Below, piece after piece: positions 47,389-58,275 of a stretch of 64,000 bases of DNA. Both the position numbers and the translations under genes were made by a program. Numbering within the stretch: the stretch's first letter is position 1; each line of letters begins with the position of its first letter. The notes below the pieces were generated by a model. It ran no database searches. It worked only from the letters and a program-made list of their open reading frames with translations, and was not told where the DNA came from. The stretch comes from Pseudomonas asuensis. Its GTDB lineage: Bacteria > Pseudomonadota > Gammaproteobacteria > Pseudomonadales > Pseudomonadaceae. The stretch covers positions 1 through 64,000 of the forward strand of contig NZ_BMNW01000004.1 in NCBI RefSeq assembly GCF_014646755.1, in the 5' to 3' direction.

Positions 47389-48894
47389 ATGCCGCATTCA
47401 TCCGCAGAACCGTTTCCCCTGATTGCTGCCATCGACCTTGGCTCCAACAGCTTTCACATTGTTCGGGCGCGGACTGACCATGGCGAAATCCGCATCCTTG
47501 AACGCATGGGTGAAAAGATTCAGCTGGCCGCAGGGCTGGACGAATCGAGAAGACTCAGCGAAGAGGCCATGGAACGCGGGCTCGAATGCCTGCGCCGCTT
47601 TGCCCAACTGATTACCGGCCTGCCCCAGGGCGCCGTGCGCATTGTTGGTACGAACGCACTTCGCGAAGCCAAGAACCGCAGCGAATTCATTATGCGTGCC
47701 CAGCAGGTACTGGGGCACTCCGTAGAAGTCATTTCCGGACGCGAAGAAGCTCGCCTGATCTACCTGGGCGTTTCCCATACCATGCCGGACATGGAAGGCC
47801 GTCGCCTGGTTACCGATATCGGCGGTGGCAGTACCGAGTTCATTATCGGCCAGCGCTTCGAAACCCATCAGCGCGAAAGCCTGCAAATGGGCTGTGTCAG
47901 CTATACCAAGCGCTTCTTTGCAGATGGCAGGATTACAGCGTCCCGCTATGCCCAAGCCTATACGGCTGCGCGCCTGGAGCTAATGAATATCGATCAGAGC
48001 CTGCGTGAGAAAGGCTGGCAGGAAGCCGTAGGCGCTTCCGGCACCATTCGCGCTGTAGCCCTGGCTATTCAGGCCGCCGGACGTGGCAAGGGCGAGGTCA
48101 ATGCCGAAGGGATCGAGTGGCTCAAGCGCAAGATCTTCAAGCAGGGCGAGATCGATAAGCTCGATATCGAAGGGGTGAAACCTGACCGCCGCACTATTCT
48201 GCCGGGCGGCCTGGCTATTCTTGAAGCAATCTTCAAGGCGTTGGAACTGCAAGAGATGAACCTGTCCGAGGGCGCGCTGCGTGAAGGTGTGCTCTACGAC
48301 ATGATCGGTCGTCAGCACCATGAAGATGTACGCGAGCGCACGCTGTCTGCCCTGGCCGAGCGCTACCACGTGGATAAGCGTCAGGCCGAACGGGTAGAAC
48401 GTCGGGCCTTGAAAGCTTTCGAGCAGGTAACCGAAGCCTGGAATCTGAGCAACCCCTGCTATCGCGAACTGCTGACGTGGGCAACGCGTGTGCATGAGAT
48501 CGGGCTGGACATCGCCCATTATCATTATCACAAGCACGGCGCCTATCTGATCGAGCACTCGGACCTGCCAGGATTCTCCCGCCGCGATCAGCAGATGCTG
48601 GGCTTACTGGTACGGGGGCACCGTCGGAATATTCCTCGGGATCGCTTTACTGAGTTGGGCGACGAGGAAGGCGAGAGCCTGATCCGCCTGTGCATCCTGC
48701 TGCGCTTTGCGATTCTGTTCCATCATATTCGCAGCAACCAAGAGCGCCCCATCGTGACGCTCAAGGCAGGCCCGCGCAGCCTCGAAGTGTGCTTCCCGGT
48801 CGGCTGGCTGGAGCAGAATCCGCTGACCCAGGCTGACTTCGAACAGGAAGCACAGTGGCTCGCGCGGATCGGCTATACCCTTACCGTGTGTTGA
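47389..48894 (+). CDS. ppx: Exopolyphosphatase
   Basis: A 501-residue Ppx/GppA-family enzyme that releases phosphate from polyphosphate ends. The ASKHA phosphate loops are [15 protein letters not shown] (about 10-24) and [14 protein letters not shown] (about 143-156); a C-terminal HD-like helical part follows. I use ATG 47389 ([18 protein letters not shown]), matching the family; the in-frame 47350 start adds 13 residues. Its 3' end overlaps the 3' end of ppk on the other strand by 14 bp. Confidence 0.94.
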   Translation: MPHSSAEPFPLIAAIDLGSNSFHIVRARTDHGEIRILERMGEKIQLAAGLDESRRLSEEAMERGLECLRRFAQLITGLPQGAVRIVGTNALREAKNRSEFIMRAQQVLGHSVEVISGREEARLIYLGVSHTMPDMEGRRLVTDIGGGSTEFIIGQRFETHQRESLQMGCVSYTKRFFADGRITASRYAQAYTAARLELMNIDQSLREKGWQEAVGASGTIRAVALAIQAAGRGKGEVNAEGIEWLKRKIFKQGEIDKLDIEGVKPDRRTILPGGLAILEAIFKALELQEMNLSEGALREGVLYDMIGRQHHEDVRERTLSALAERYHVDKRQAERVERRALKAFEQVTEAWNLSNPCYRELLTWATRVHEIGLDIAHYHYHKHGAYLIEHSDLPGFSRRDQQMLGLLVRGHRRNIPRDRFTELGDEEGESLIRLCILLRFAILFHHIRSNQERPIVTLKAGPRSLEVCFPVGWLEQNPLTQADFEQEAQWLARIGYTLTVC

Positions 48895-51118
48895 TACCCG
48901 GACTGCTCAGGCGTTCCATAAGGGTCGCCTGTACCGTCCGCGCGTTCTGGTTGCCTGTTGGTGAAAGACGCTGATAATTGCCATCCTCCTGAAGCACCCA
49001 GCTCTGGGTGTTATCAGTGAGGTAGGCTTCCAGATCCTTTTTAACCCGCGAAATGAGTTTCTTGCCTTCTACTGGGAAGCAGGTCTCCACGCGCATGTCG
49101 AGATTTCGCTCCATCCAGTCAGCACTGGACAGGTACATCCGCTCATCCCCTCCATTGAGGAAGTAATAAATCCGGCTGTGCTCAAGGAAGCGACCGATGA
49201 TCGAGCGCACCTGAATATTGTGCGACACGCCGGGTACGCCTGGGCGCAGGCAGCACATGCCGCGGACGACCAGATCGATCTTCACACCCGCCTGGCTTGC
49301 CTTGTAGAGCGCCCGGATGACCTTTGGATCGGTCAGCCCGTTAACCTTGGCCATGATATGCGCAGGACGGCCCTCGGCTGCCGCAGCGGCCTCACGGTTG
49401 ATCATCTCCAGTAGATTTTTCTTAAGCGTGAACGGCGCATGCAGGAGCTTTTTCATGCGCAGGGTCTTGCCCATGCCGATCAACTGGTTGAACAGCTTAT
49501 GCACGTCTTCAGTCAGCGCTATATCAGCGGTCAGCAAGCTGTAGTCGGTGTACAACTTGGCATTGCCAGCGTGATAGTTACCAGTGCCCAAGTGAGCATA
49601 ACGGCGCAGCTCGCCATTTTCACGACGCAGGATGAGCATCATCTTGGCATGGGTCTTAAAGCCGACGACCCCATAGATCACAACCGCGCCCGCCTGCTGA
49701 AGGCGGCTCGCCAGTTGCAGGTTGGACTCCTCATCAAAACGCGCCCGCAATTCGATAACCGCGGTAACTTCCTTACCGCTGCGCGCGGCTTCTACCAGTG
49801 CGTCGACGATTTCCGAGTTGGCGCCGCTGCGATACAGGGTCTGCTTGATAGCCAGAACGCTAGGGTCCTTGGCAGCCTGACGCAGCAGGTCCACCACCGG
49901 GGTAAAGGATTCGAACGGATGCAGCAACAGCACGTCGATCTTGCCCAGGACGTTGAAGAGGTTTTCCTTCTTCTGCAAAAGTTTGGGAATGCTAGGTGTG
50001 AGCGGCGCATTTTGCAGTTCAGGGTGACTGTCGAGACCAGTGACGCTGAACAAACGCGTCAGGTTGACTGGACCGTTAACCTTGTACAGCTCGTTCTCAG
50101 CCAGATTGAACTGCTTGAGCAGGTAGTCAGTCAGGTTTTTCGGACAGCTTTCGACCACTTCAAGGCGCACCGCATCACCGTAGCGACGCGAGAACAACTC
50201 ACCTCGCAGCGCGCGGGCAAGGTCGTCCACGTCTTCGGCATCCACCGACAAATCGGCGTTACGGGTCAAACGGAACTGGAAGCAGCCCTTCACCTTCATA
50301 CCGGGGAACAAGTCATCGGCATGGGCGTGAATCATTGAAGAGAGGAAGACGTAATTGTCCCCTGGCCCACCGATTTCTTCGGGTACGTTGATGATGCGCG
50401 GCAATGAACGCGGTGCGGGAATGATCGCAAGGCCCGAGTCACGGCCGAACGCGTCCATTCCCTCCAGCTCAACGATGAAGTTGAGGCTTTTGTTGACCAG
50501 GAGCGGGAACGGGTGGGTTGGATCAAGGCCGATCGGTGTAATGATCGGCGCAATCTCGTCGCGGAAGAACTTTCGCACCCAGCCCTTGATCTTCATATCC
50601 CAGTTACGGCGACGAATGAAGCGAATCTGGTGCTTGGCAAGCTCCGGCAACAGGATATCGTTCAGAATGGTGTACTGCCGTGCAACCTGCCCATGCACAA
50701 TATCGCTGATTCGAGTCAGCGCCTGATGCGGCAGCAAACCGTCAGCACCGGCTTGTTCGCGTGCAAAAGTGACCTGTTTTTTCAAACCCGCTGCACGAAT
50801 TTCAAAAAACTCATCCAGATTACTGGAAAAGATCAGTAGGAATTTGAGCCGCTCAAGCAGCGGATAGGACTCATCGAGCGCCTGCTCAAGCACCCGGATA
50901 TTAAACTGTAACTGTGACAGCTCCCGATTGATATACAGGCTACTGTCGTCAACGTTCATGGCAGGCAGCGCTGGCAAAGCCGGGGCCGGAGTCTCTGACA
51001 CCGTGACAGCAGGTGCGGTCTCAGCGGTAGGCTTGGCGTTATCAGTGGCCGTGGTATCGGTCGTCAATGCGGCCTCCTCGGTGCGCGCAGTAGTATCAAT
51101 GAGTCCTTGGCTGTTCAT
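48881..51118 (-). CDS. ppk: Polyphosphate kinase
   Basis: A 745-residue polyphosphate kinase 1 that reversibly adds the gamma phosphate of ATP to polyphosphate. An unusual Thr/Ala/Pro-rich leader of about 55 residues precedes the conserved start [19 protein letters not shown]. The phosphorylated histidine lies in [15 protein letters not shown] (about 487-501) and the second catalytic region in [14 protein letters not shown] (near 675). AAGGAG precedes the ATG. It is downstream of hemB with an 18-nt gap and overlaps ppx tail to tail. Confidence 0.96.
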   Translation of the reverse strand: MNSQGLIDTTARTEEAALTTDTTATDNAKPTAETAPAVTVSETPAPALPALPAMNVDDSSLYINRELSQLQFNIRVLEQALDESYPLLERLKFLLIFSSNLDEFFEIRAAGLKKQVTFAREQAGADGLLPHQALTRISDIVHGQVARQYTILNDILLPELAKHQIRFIRRRNWDMKIKGWVRKFFRDEIAPIITPIGLDPTHPFPLLVNKSLNFIVELEGMDAFGRDSGLAIIPAPRSLPRIINVPEEIGGPGDNYVFLSSMIHAHADDLFPGMKVKGCFQFRLTRNADLSVDAEDVDDLARALRGELFSRRYGDAVRLEVVESCPKNLTDYLLKQFNLAENELYKVNGPVNLTRLFSVTGLDSHPELQNAPLTPSIPKLLQKKENLFNVLGKIDVLLLHPFESFTPVVDLLRQAAKDPSVLAIKQTLYRSGANSEIVDALVEAARSGKEVTAVIELRARFDEESNLQLASRLQQAGAVVIYGVVGFKTHAKMMLILRRENGELRRYAHLGTGNYHAGNAKLYTDYSLLTADIALTEDVHKLFNQLIGMGKTLRMKKLLHAPFTLKKNLLEMINREAAAAAEGRPAHIMAKVNGLTDPKVIRALYKASQAGVKIDLVVRGMCCLRPGVPGVSHNIQVRSIIGRFLEHSRIYYFLNGGDERMYLSSADWMERNLDMRVETCFPVEGKKLISRVKKDLEAYLTDNTQSWVLQEDGNYQRLSPTGNQNARTVQATLMERLSSPGINTR

Positions 51119-51122
51119 AGCA

Positions 51123-52165
<1,043 letters not shown>

Positions 52166-52397
52166 TCAGGCAGAGTCAGTGTGATGAGTTATAAGTCACT
52201 ATCATGACCGAATGGTAACAACTGATGACAATAAGGCATGCCTATCAACTCTGTTCAATGCAGACGACCTCTAGCTTCGGCTTGGCACATCGATCTGCAA
52301 ATCCCTTGCCTTTTAGAGGGATTAGACGAAGCGACACCTTCCTTCCAGCGGCTAACCGGGTTAGGCTGGGCCTTCATTTCGCCCTGTTGTCGTGACG

Positions 52398-52952
52398 ATG
52401 CTGCAACAATTCCTCCATGATTTTGGTTATTTCGCCCTTTTCCTCGGCACATTTTTCGAGGGTGAAACTATTCTGGTTCTGGCAGGTTTTCTAGCCTTCC
52501 GTGAATACATGAATATCCAGACAGTCATTATGGTGGCTTTCCTGGGGAGCTATGCCGGTGATCAGCTCTGGTATTTCCTGGGCCGCCGCCATGGCCGCAA
52601 ATTGCTCAAGCGCAAACCGCGCTGGGAGGCCATGGGTGACAAGGCGTTGGATCATATTCGCCGTCATCCAGACCTGTGGGTGCTCAGCTTTCGTTTCGTC
52701 TACGGATTGAGGACGGTTATGCCGGTGGCCATTGGCATGTCTGGCTATCCGCCGGCGCGCTACCTGCTGCTCAATGGCATTGGCGCTATTGTCTGGGCAA
52801 CTGTTCTAGGCTTGGCTGCCTATCACTTTGGCGCGGTACTCGAAGGGGCTTTAGGCAATCTCAAGCGCTACGAGCTGATGGTATTGGGCGCCTTACTGGT
52901 TCTGGGCATAGCGCTTTGGCTGTGGCGCCGGATGCGCGCACCGAAAAAATAA
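52398..52952 (+). CDS. DedA family membrane protein
   Basis: A 184-residue inner-membrane protein of the DedA (SNARE-associated/VTT) family. Signature regions are FFEGETILVLAGFLAF (about 19-34), GDQLWYFLGRRHGRKLLKRK (about 54-73) and RFVYGLRTVMPVAIGMSGYP (about 97-116). Related proteins flip undecaprenyl phosphate or phospholipids and affect envelope integrity. I take the ATG at 52398 (MLQQFLHDFGYFALFLG); GTG at 52392 is an alternative. Confidence 0.9.
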   Translation: MLQQFLHDFGYFALFLGTFFEGETILVLAGFLAFREYMNIQTVIMVAFLGSYAGDQLWYFLGRRHGRKLLKRKPRWEAMGDKALDHIRRHPDLWVLSFRFVYGLRTVMPVAIGMSGYPPARYLLLNGIGAIVWATVLGLAAYHFGAVLEGALGNLKRYELMVLGALLVLGIALWLWRRMRAPKK

Positions 52953-52975
52953 ATTCCCCTCTTTTCCTGTCTCCA

Positions 52976-53007
52976 CCTGTCGGTCGCCCTCAAGCTTGGC
53001 CGACAGG
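52976..53007 (+). terminator. Inverted repeat after the DedA gene
   Basis: CCTGTCGG (52976-52983) pairs with CCGACAGG (53000-53007), 24 nt after the stop codon. There is no T-tract, so function is uncertain. Confidence 0.35.
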
Positions 53008-53101
53008 CGGCCGATAAGGGCATTACCAACGTATTCAGTAGCCTTGCCGTGGCGATATCAAAGATATCGATGCAGTGGAATGTCCTTTCGAGTCTGTAAT
53101 C

Positions 53102-55243
53102 ATGTTGCTTGCCACATCCCTGCCTGACGGCTTTATACCGGTCGGCTCCGATCACCACCACCTCGTGCTGGTGATGCTGTCCTATCTGGTCGCGACAGCC
53201 GCTGGCTATACTGCCCTTTACATGGCCAGACGCGCCTCGTCGGCAGCCTTGAGTCAAAACCGCCTGCTCTGGTGCGGCGTAGGTGGCTTGGCGCTGGGTA
53301 GCGGTATCTGGTCGATGCACTTTATCGCCATGTTGTCTTACGCCTCGCCGATAAGCATGCAATACGGGTATGGCATGACGCTGCTGTCACTAGGCCTTGC
53401 CGTTACGGTCTCCTGCATCGTCATGTGGCTCATCAGCCGTGAGCGAATGGCCGTCTGGGAGTACCTCGCGGCATCTATCGCTGCTGGCTGCGGCATTGCC
53501 GCCATGCACTACACCGGGATGTCTGCAATCGATTCTATTGGCGTCCAGGTATACAACCCGCTCCTGTTTCTGGTTTCCATCGTAGTTTCCATCCTGGCTT
53601 CGCTGGCGGCGCTAGTCATGGCGTTCTACGTCCGCAACCAGGTAGGTCGTCATACCCATTTGCTCATGATCCTGGGCAGCCTCCTTCTAGGGGGGGCGAT
53701 CGTATCCATGCACTTCACCGGCATGGCCGCGCTAACACTGGTGGTCCCAGAAGGTACACCCGTCATGATGATGGCCCATGATGCCCATCATGGACTTCTA
53801 GGAACCATCATTGCGTTTTTGACCTTGGTCGTGATCTGCGCAGGCCTTACGGCGACCCGCCTGGAGCAACGCTTCCATGAACAGGGTGTGCGCCTGGAAG
53901 AAGTCTCAACGGCGCTGAGTCAGGTTACGCTGCTCGACCCGCTTACCCAGCTTTTGAATGACTATAGCTTTACCCAGACACTGGCACGGATCATCAACAA
54001 GGCCACGCCTGAAGAGCGTCTTGCCTTGCTCAATCTGGATCTGGACCACTTCAAGCGAATCAATGACAGCCTGGGCTACAACGTAGGCGATGACTTGCTC
54101 ACACAAGTCGCCCAGCGCATTACGGCGGTGCTTGATGCCGATGTCCATGTGGCGCGTCAAGGCAACGAGTTTCTAGTTCTGGTGCCCGAAGCATTGCCTG
54201 AGCAAAGCGAAAACCTCGCTATGCGACTGCTGGAGCAACTCCGTCCGCCTTTCAACCTGAGCGGACAGCAGATCGGCATGACCTTGAGTATCGGCATTGC
54301 CCACTACCCGCAGGATGGCCGGTCAGCCAATGAACTGCTCCGTAACGCAGGCCTTGCCTTGGGTCAATGCAAACGCAATGGACGTAATCGCTTCCTGCAC
54401 TTTGCGCCGGAGCTGCAAATCCAGGCCGAAGAGACGCTTCACCTGGAGCAGGAGCTGCGTCAGGCCATTACCGACGGCACACTAGAGGTGCATTACCAGC
54501 CTCTTGTCACCAGTGATGCGCGGACAACCGCCAGCCTGGAGGCATTGGTTCGCTGGAATCACCCGACCCTTGGCCCCATCCGGCCTGATCGTTTTGTCCA
54601 TGTAGCCGAGCTGAGCGGACAAATTGGCCAGCTGGATCATTGGGTCATGCGGCGTGCCTGCCGGGACCTGAAAACCCTACGCGATCTGGGCTACGACGAG
54701 CTACGGGTAGCCGTAAACTGCTCACCGTTAAATCTTACTGACCGGACGCTTCCAAGGCGTGTGGAAGAAGCGCTCATCGAAGCCGAACTACCGCCCGAAG
54801 CGCTCACGCTCGAGCTGACTGAAAATGCCCTGATGCATAACCTCAACCTGGCAATTGAATTGCTGGAGCGGATTCGAGCGCTAGGTGTGAAAGTTTCGAT
54901 TGATGACTTTGGCAGTGGCTATTCATCCCTGGCTTACCTGAGCAAGTTCAAGGTCGACACGCTTAAGGTAGATCGCTCTTTCATTCGTGATATTCCTAAT
55001 CAGCAGACCGATATGGAAATCACGGCAGCGATCATTGCTATGGCGCACAAGCTGCAACTTAGAGTAGTGGCTGAAGGTGTAGAAACAAAAGAGCAGTTGG
55101 CCTTCCTGCGCGACAATCAATGCGATTTTATTCAGGGATATCTATTCAGCAAGCCGCTCTCGCTCACGCAGTTGCAGGCCTGGCTGGGAGGGCATGAGTA
55201 CAAAAAGTATATCGAGCCCGCATCCTGTGAGCTGCAGAGCTGA
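53102..55243 (+). CDS. MHYT-GGDEF-EAL c-di-GMP signalling protein (degenerate GGDEF)
   Basis: A 713-residue inner-membrane protein. An N-terminal seven-helix MHYT sensor (about 15-245) shows MHFIAMLSY, MHYTGMSAI and MHFTGMAAL, thought to bind metal and sense a gas. The GGDEF domain (about 290-435) reads RQGNEF at its catalytic motif, so cyclase activity is unlikely. The EAL domain (about 455-700) keeps EALVRW, NCSPLNL, ELTENAL, DDFGSGYSS and AEGVET, so it should hydrolyse c-di-GMP. This resembles P. aeruginosa NbdA (MHYT-AGDEF-EAL), linked to NO-triggered dispersal. ATG 53102 is preferred; GTG at 53075 is in frame. Confidence 0.9.
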   Translation: MLLATSLPDGFIPVGSDHHHLVLVMLSYLVATAAGYTALYMARRASSAALSQNRLLWCGVGGLALGSGIWSMHFIAMLSYASPISMQYGYGMTLLSLGLAVTVSCIVMWLISRERMAVWEYLAASIAAGCGIAAMHYTGMSAIDSIGVQVYNPLLFLVSIVVSILASLAALVMAFYVRNQVGRHTHLLMILGSLLLGGAIVSMHFTGMAALTLVVPEGTPVMMMAHDAHHGLLGTIIAFLTLVVICAGLTATRLEQRFHEQGVRLEEVSTALSQVTLLDPLTQLLNDYSFTQTLARIINKATPEERLALLNLDLDHFKRINDSLGYNVGDDLLTQVAQRITAVLDADVHVARQGNEFLVLVPEALPEQSENLAMRLLEQLRPPFNLSGQQIGMTLSIGIAHYPQDGRSANELLRNAGLALGQCKRNGRNRFLHFAPELQIQAEETLHLEQELRQAITDGTLEVHYQPLVTSDARTTASLEALVRWNHPTLGPIRPDRFVHVAELSGQIGQLDHWVMRRACRDLKTLRDLGYDELRVAVNCSPLNLTDRTLPRRVEEALIEAELPPEALTLELTENALMHNLNLAIELLERIRALGVKVSIDDFGSGYSSLAYLSKFKVDTLKVDRSFIRDIPNQQTDMEITAAIIAMAHKLQLRVVAEGVETKEQLAFLRDNQCDFIQGYLFSKPLSLTQLQAWLGGHEYKKYIEPASCELQS

Positions 55244-55386
55244 GCCCCTACAGGCTGCCTTTCTGCTGAGGCAAACTGAGGTACTGGCCTCGCAAAAGAG
55301 CCAGCCGCCGTGTTTGAACTTCTCACCCGGTCGTTCCCTCTGAGCAAACGAGGCCTATGGCGTCAGATGCTCAGTTGAGGAAGGCC

Positions 55387-56376
55387 ATGAAGCAAATCTT
55401 TGCCGGAACTGTTGTCGTTATCACAGGCGCATCGAGCGGAATTGGACGTGCTACCGCTTATGCCTTTGCCGAGCGTGGTGCCCGGCTCGTCTTGGCGGCC
55501 CGGCGAACCGAACGGCTGGACGATGTCGTGCAGCAATGTCGCAGTCTGGGCGGCATTGCCTTTGCCATGACGGCCGACACAACCTGCGAAGAGGATGTCG
55601 AAGGGCTGGCACGCCAGGCCATCGCGCGGTTTGGGCGTATCGACGTGTGGTTTAACAACGCCGGAGTGGGTGTGTTTGGCCGGTTCGAAGATATCCCGAG
55701 TGATGTATGGCGCCGAGTCATCGAGACCAATGTCTTCGGCTATATGCATGGCGCCAAAGCCGCGATGCGTCAGTTCCGTATGCAAGGCCATGGCATCCTG
55801 ATCAATAATGCGTCCATCGTGGGGCGTATCGCCAAACCAGATTCCACGGCTTACGCCACCAGCAAGTTTGCGGTACGCGGGTTCTCTGAGTCCCTACGCC
55901 AAGAAGTGCTGGATCAGCCAAATATCCATATCTGTACCCTGCTTCCCTCGGTGGTCGACACCCCCTTCTTCATCCATGCGGCAAACTTCAGCCAGCAGCG
56001 TGTACGTGCAGCGCCGCCCGTCTATACCCCTGAAAAAGTCGCCCAAACTGTACTAGGTCTTGTACGGCGACCTCGGGCCGAGGCTGTAGTAGGAGGCTCC
56101 GGCCGCCTGGCCAGTGCTTTAAGGCGCCTTGCGCCTTCGCTGATGACGCGGATCAACGGTCGACTGCTTCATAAGGGCTTTTTGGCAAACGAGCCTAGCG
56201 ATGACACGACCGGCACCGTATTCGAGCCTATGTATGACGAGCACACCGTACGGGGCGGCTGGCGTAAAGGGCCAAACAATGGTGGTGTTCCTTCCTGGGC
56301 AGCCCTGGCTCTGCTCGGGCTTCCCATCGGGATACTGGCATGGCGTCATTGGAGTCGTTCGGATCGCCAATCGTAG
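55387..56376 (+). CDS. Short-chain dehydrogenase/reductase with C-terminal membrane helix
   Basis: A 329-residue classical SDR: cofactor loop TGASSGIG (about 13-20), NNAG (about 88), and the catalytic Ser-Tyr-Lys in NASIVGRIAKPDSTAYATSK (about 141-160). A final hydrophobic helix (AALALLGLPIGILAWRHW, about 305-322) suggests membrane attachment. GAGGAAGG lies just upstream of ATG 55387, favouring it over 55357. It precedes the patatin-like gene by 56 bp and the PHB genes on the same strand. Substrate unknown. Confidence 0.86.
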   Translation: MKQIFAGTVVVITGASSGIGRATAYAFAERGARLVLAARRTERLDDVVQQCRSLGGIAFAMTADTTCEEDVEGLARQAIARFGRIDVWFNNAGVGVFGRFEDIPSDVWRRVIETNVFGYMHGAKAAMRQFRMQGHGILINNASIVGRIAKPDSTAYATSKFAVRGFSESLRQEVLDQPNIHICTLLPSVVDTPFFIHAANFSQQRVRAAPPVYTPEKVAQTVLGLVRRPRAEAVVGGSGRLASALRRLAPSLMTRINGRLLHKGFLANEPSDDTTGTVFEPMYDEHTVRGGWRKGPNNGGVPSWAALALLGLPIGILAWRHWSRSDRQS

Positions 56377-56432
56377 CCCTAATCGACACAAACGTTTCGC
56401 TTTGTCGGCAACGGCAGACTGAGGAAATCACC

Positions 56433-57560
56433 ATGACCGAACGGATTACGCTTATTCTTTCTGGAGGCAATGCGCTGGGCGCTTATGAGGCTGGCGCTTA
56501 CGAGACCCTGGAGGCGCTGGGCTTATACCCTGATCAGATTGCAGCCGTCTCCACCGGTGCTATTAATGCAGCTCTTATTGCTGGCAGCGCACCGGAAAAG
56601 CGAATAGATGCACTACGCCGCTTTTGGTCAGCGGCCGCACAAGAGACGCCGACCTGGACGTTTACACCCCAGTACTGGCCCATGGCCTGGGATATCAAGC
56701 GAACCCGACTCATGCAGTCTTCCCTGCTCGGCAGCCCGGGCATCTATCATCCCCGGTTACCCGGCGCCCTGTCCATGTTGCCTGGCATGCCAATGGATAC
56801 GAGCGTTTATGACCTAGCCCCTCTGCGTGAAAGCCTGAGAAAAGCCGTTGATTTCGACAGACTGAACAGCGGAGAAATAAGACTGATTATTGTGGCGGTA
56901 GACGTAGAGAGCGGAGAGGAAATACGGTTTGATAGCGCCAAGGCACCTATCGAACTGGATCATTTGCTAGCCAGCTGTGGTTTTATTCCCTTTTTCCCAC
57001 CCATTACCGTGGACGGACGCCGACTGGTCGATGGAGGGATGAGCTCAAACTTGCCGCTGGAAGCGGCACTGGATGAGCATAGTACGGACAACCGCCTGTG
57101 CATTGCGCTGGATCTGTTCCGTCGGCATAGCCAGGGCTTACAAACCGTTGGACAGGCCGTGGAACGCCAGCTTGAGCTGCTTTTATCTGGCCAGACCGCC
57201 AAGGCGCTAAAGCGTCTGCGCCAGGTTCATGAGCTAAGGCGCCAACTGCACTTGTTAGGTAACTGGCTCCCCGCAGAGCGCCGGGAAGACCCCGCACTTG
57301 CACCCGCCTTGGCCGAAGGTACCAAGATCGATAAAGCCACTACGCTGCTCCTGCTCAACCACACCCAGGTCTCGGAAGATACTGAGATGAGAGCGTTCGA
57401 CTTTTCCCGTCCGGTTCTGACCGAGCGCTGGGAAAGAGGCCGTACCGATATGGAGCAAGCCCTGCAAACGCTCGGCACTCAGCGTGCAGCGCCGGGAGAG
57501 TTCGTGGTACATGCATTCAGCGGCGGTGAGCTTAAGTATGTTGATGGCCAACAGGCCTGA
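56433..57560 (+). CDS. Patatin-like acyl hydrolase with atypical nucleophile motif
   Basis: A 375-residue patatin-fold protein. The oxyanion loop is SGGNALGAYEAGAYE (residues 10-24) rather than the usual GGGARGA type. The nucleophile elbow reads AVSTGAINA, so the expected GxSxG is AVSTG, and the catalytic aspartate is in VDGGMSSN (near residue 199). It may still be an active lipase or phospholipase. ATG 56433 follows GAGGAAAT. It sits between an SDR gene and phaR, so a role in granule lipid or polymer turnover is possible but unproven. Confidence 0.8.
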   Translation: MTERITLILSGGNALGAYEAGAYETLEALGLYPDQIAAVSTGAINAALIAGSAPEKRIDALRRFWSAAAQETPTWTFTPQYWPMAWDIKRTRLMQSSLLGSPGIYHPRLPGALSMLPGMPMDTSVYDLAPLRESLRKAVDFDRLNSGEIRLIIVAVDVESGEEIRFDSAKAPIELDHLLASCGFIPFFPPITVDGRRLVDGGMSSNLPLEAALDEHSTDNRLCIALDLFRRHSQGLQTVGQAVERQLELLLSGQTAKALKRLRQVHELRRQLHLLGNWLPAERREDPALAPALAEGTKIDKATTLLLLNHTQVSEDTEMRAFDFSRPVLTERWERGRTDMEQALQTLGTQRAAPGEFVVHAFSGGELKYVDGQQA

Positions 57561-57702
57561 CACTCAGCATCATGTTGGGCAGGCCGTGCTTAGGATTTAC
57601 CCGGGCAAATAGCGCGCTTCAGCTCGTATACCTCCGGTTGTTATGCGTCCGAGCTTAACCAGGGATAGGATAAACTGGTTGCGCCACCCTAATGAGCATG
57701 AG

Positions 57703-58242
57703 ATGTCGTACATGTCAGACAACAGCCGGACCAGCCCTCGCCTGATCAAGAAATACCCTAACCGGCGCCTGTATGACACGCATACCAGCGCCCACGTCAC
57801 GCTTGCTGATATCCGCCAGTTCGTTATTGACGACATTCCGTTTCAGGTTGTGGACGCCCGGACAGGCGAAGACCTGACCCGTGCCATTCTGATGCAGATT
57901 ATTCAAGAAGCGGAAAGCCAGGGTGAGCCTATTTTTTCAAGCGATATGCTCAAGAACATCATCCGTTTCTATGGTCCCTTTCAGGGGATGCTCGGCAGCT
58001 ACCTGGACAAGAGCATTCAAACGGTAATCGACGTTCAGGCTCAGGCCGGTGCGCAATCGTCACAGGCCTGGAGTGAGTTCCTGCATAAACAGATGCCAGT
58101 GATGCAAGACTTGATGACTCAGTATGTCGAGCACTCTAAAAACCTTTACCTCAATACTCAGAGCCTGTTTGGGCTGTTTGGCGGCATGCCTAAAGCCAAG
58201 CCGGACGAGGCGCCTAAAAACAACGATGGCGACAAGGAGTAA
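57703..58242 (+). CDS. phaR: PHA synthesis repressor PhaR
   Basis: A 179-residue regulator of polyhydroxybutyrate genes. The N-terminal domain PRLIKKYPNRRLYDTHTSAH (about 12-31) is the PHB accumulation regulator DNA-binding domain; the following region (FQVVDARTGEDLTRAILMQI, about 50-69) belongs to the regulatory domain. In other bacteria PhaR binds both DNA and PHB granules and represses phaP until granules form. ATG 57703 or 57712 could be the start; neither has a perfect ribosome site. It converges with phaP. Confidence 0.88.
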   Translation: MSYMSDNSRTSPRLIKKYPNRRLYDTHTSAHVTLADIRQFVIDDIPFQVVDARTGEDLTRAILMQIIQEAESQGEPIFSSDMLKNIIRFYGPFQGMLGSYLDKSIQTVIDVQAQAGAQSSQAWSEFLHKQMPVMQDLMTQYVEHSKNLYLNTQSLFGLFGGMPKAKPDEAPKNNDGDKE

Positions 58243-58275
58243 CCCTGGTCGCCATCCGATACCGCCCAAGGCTCA

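Noticed and set aside
49439..50338. A 299-codon plus-strand frame inside ppk
   Set aside because: Antisense to ppk over its full length, with no domain or ribosome site.
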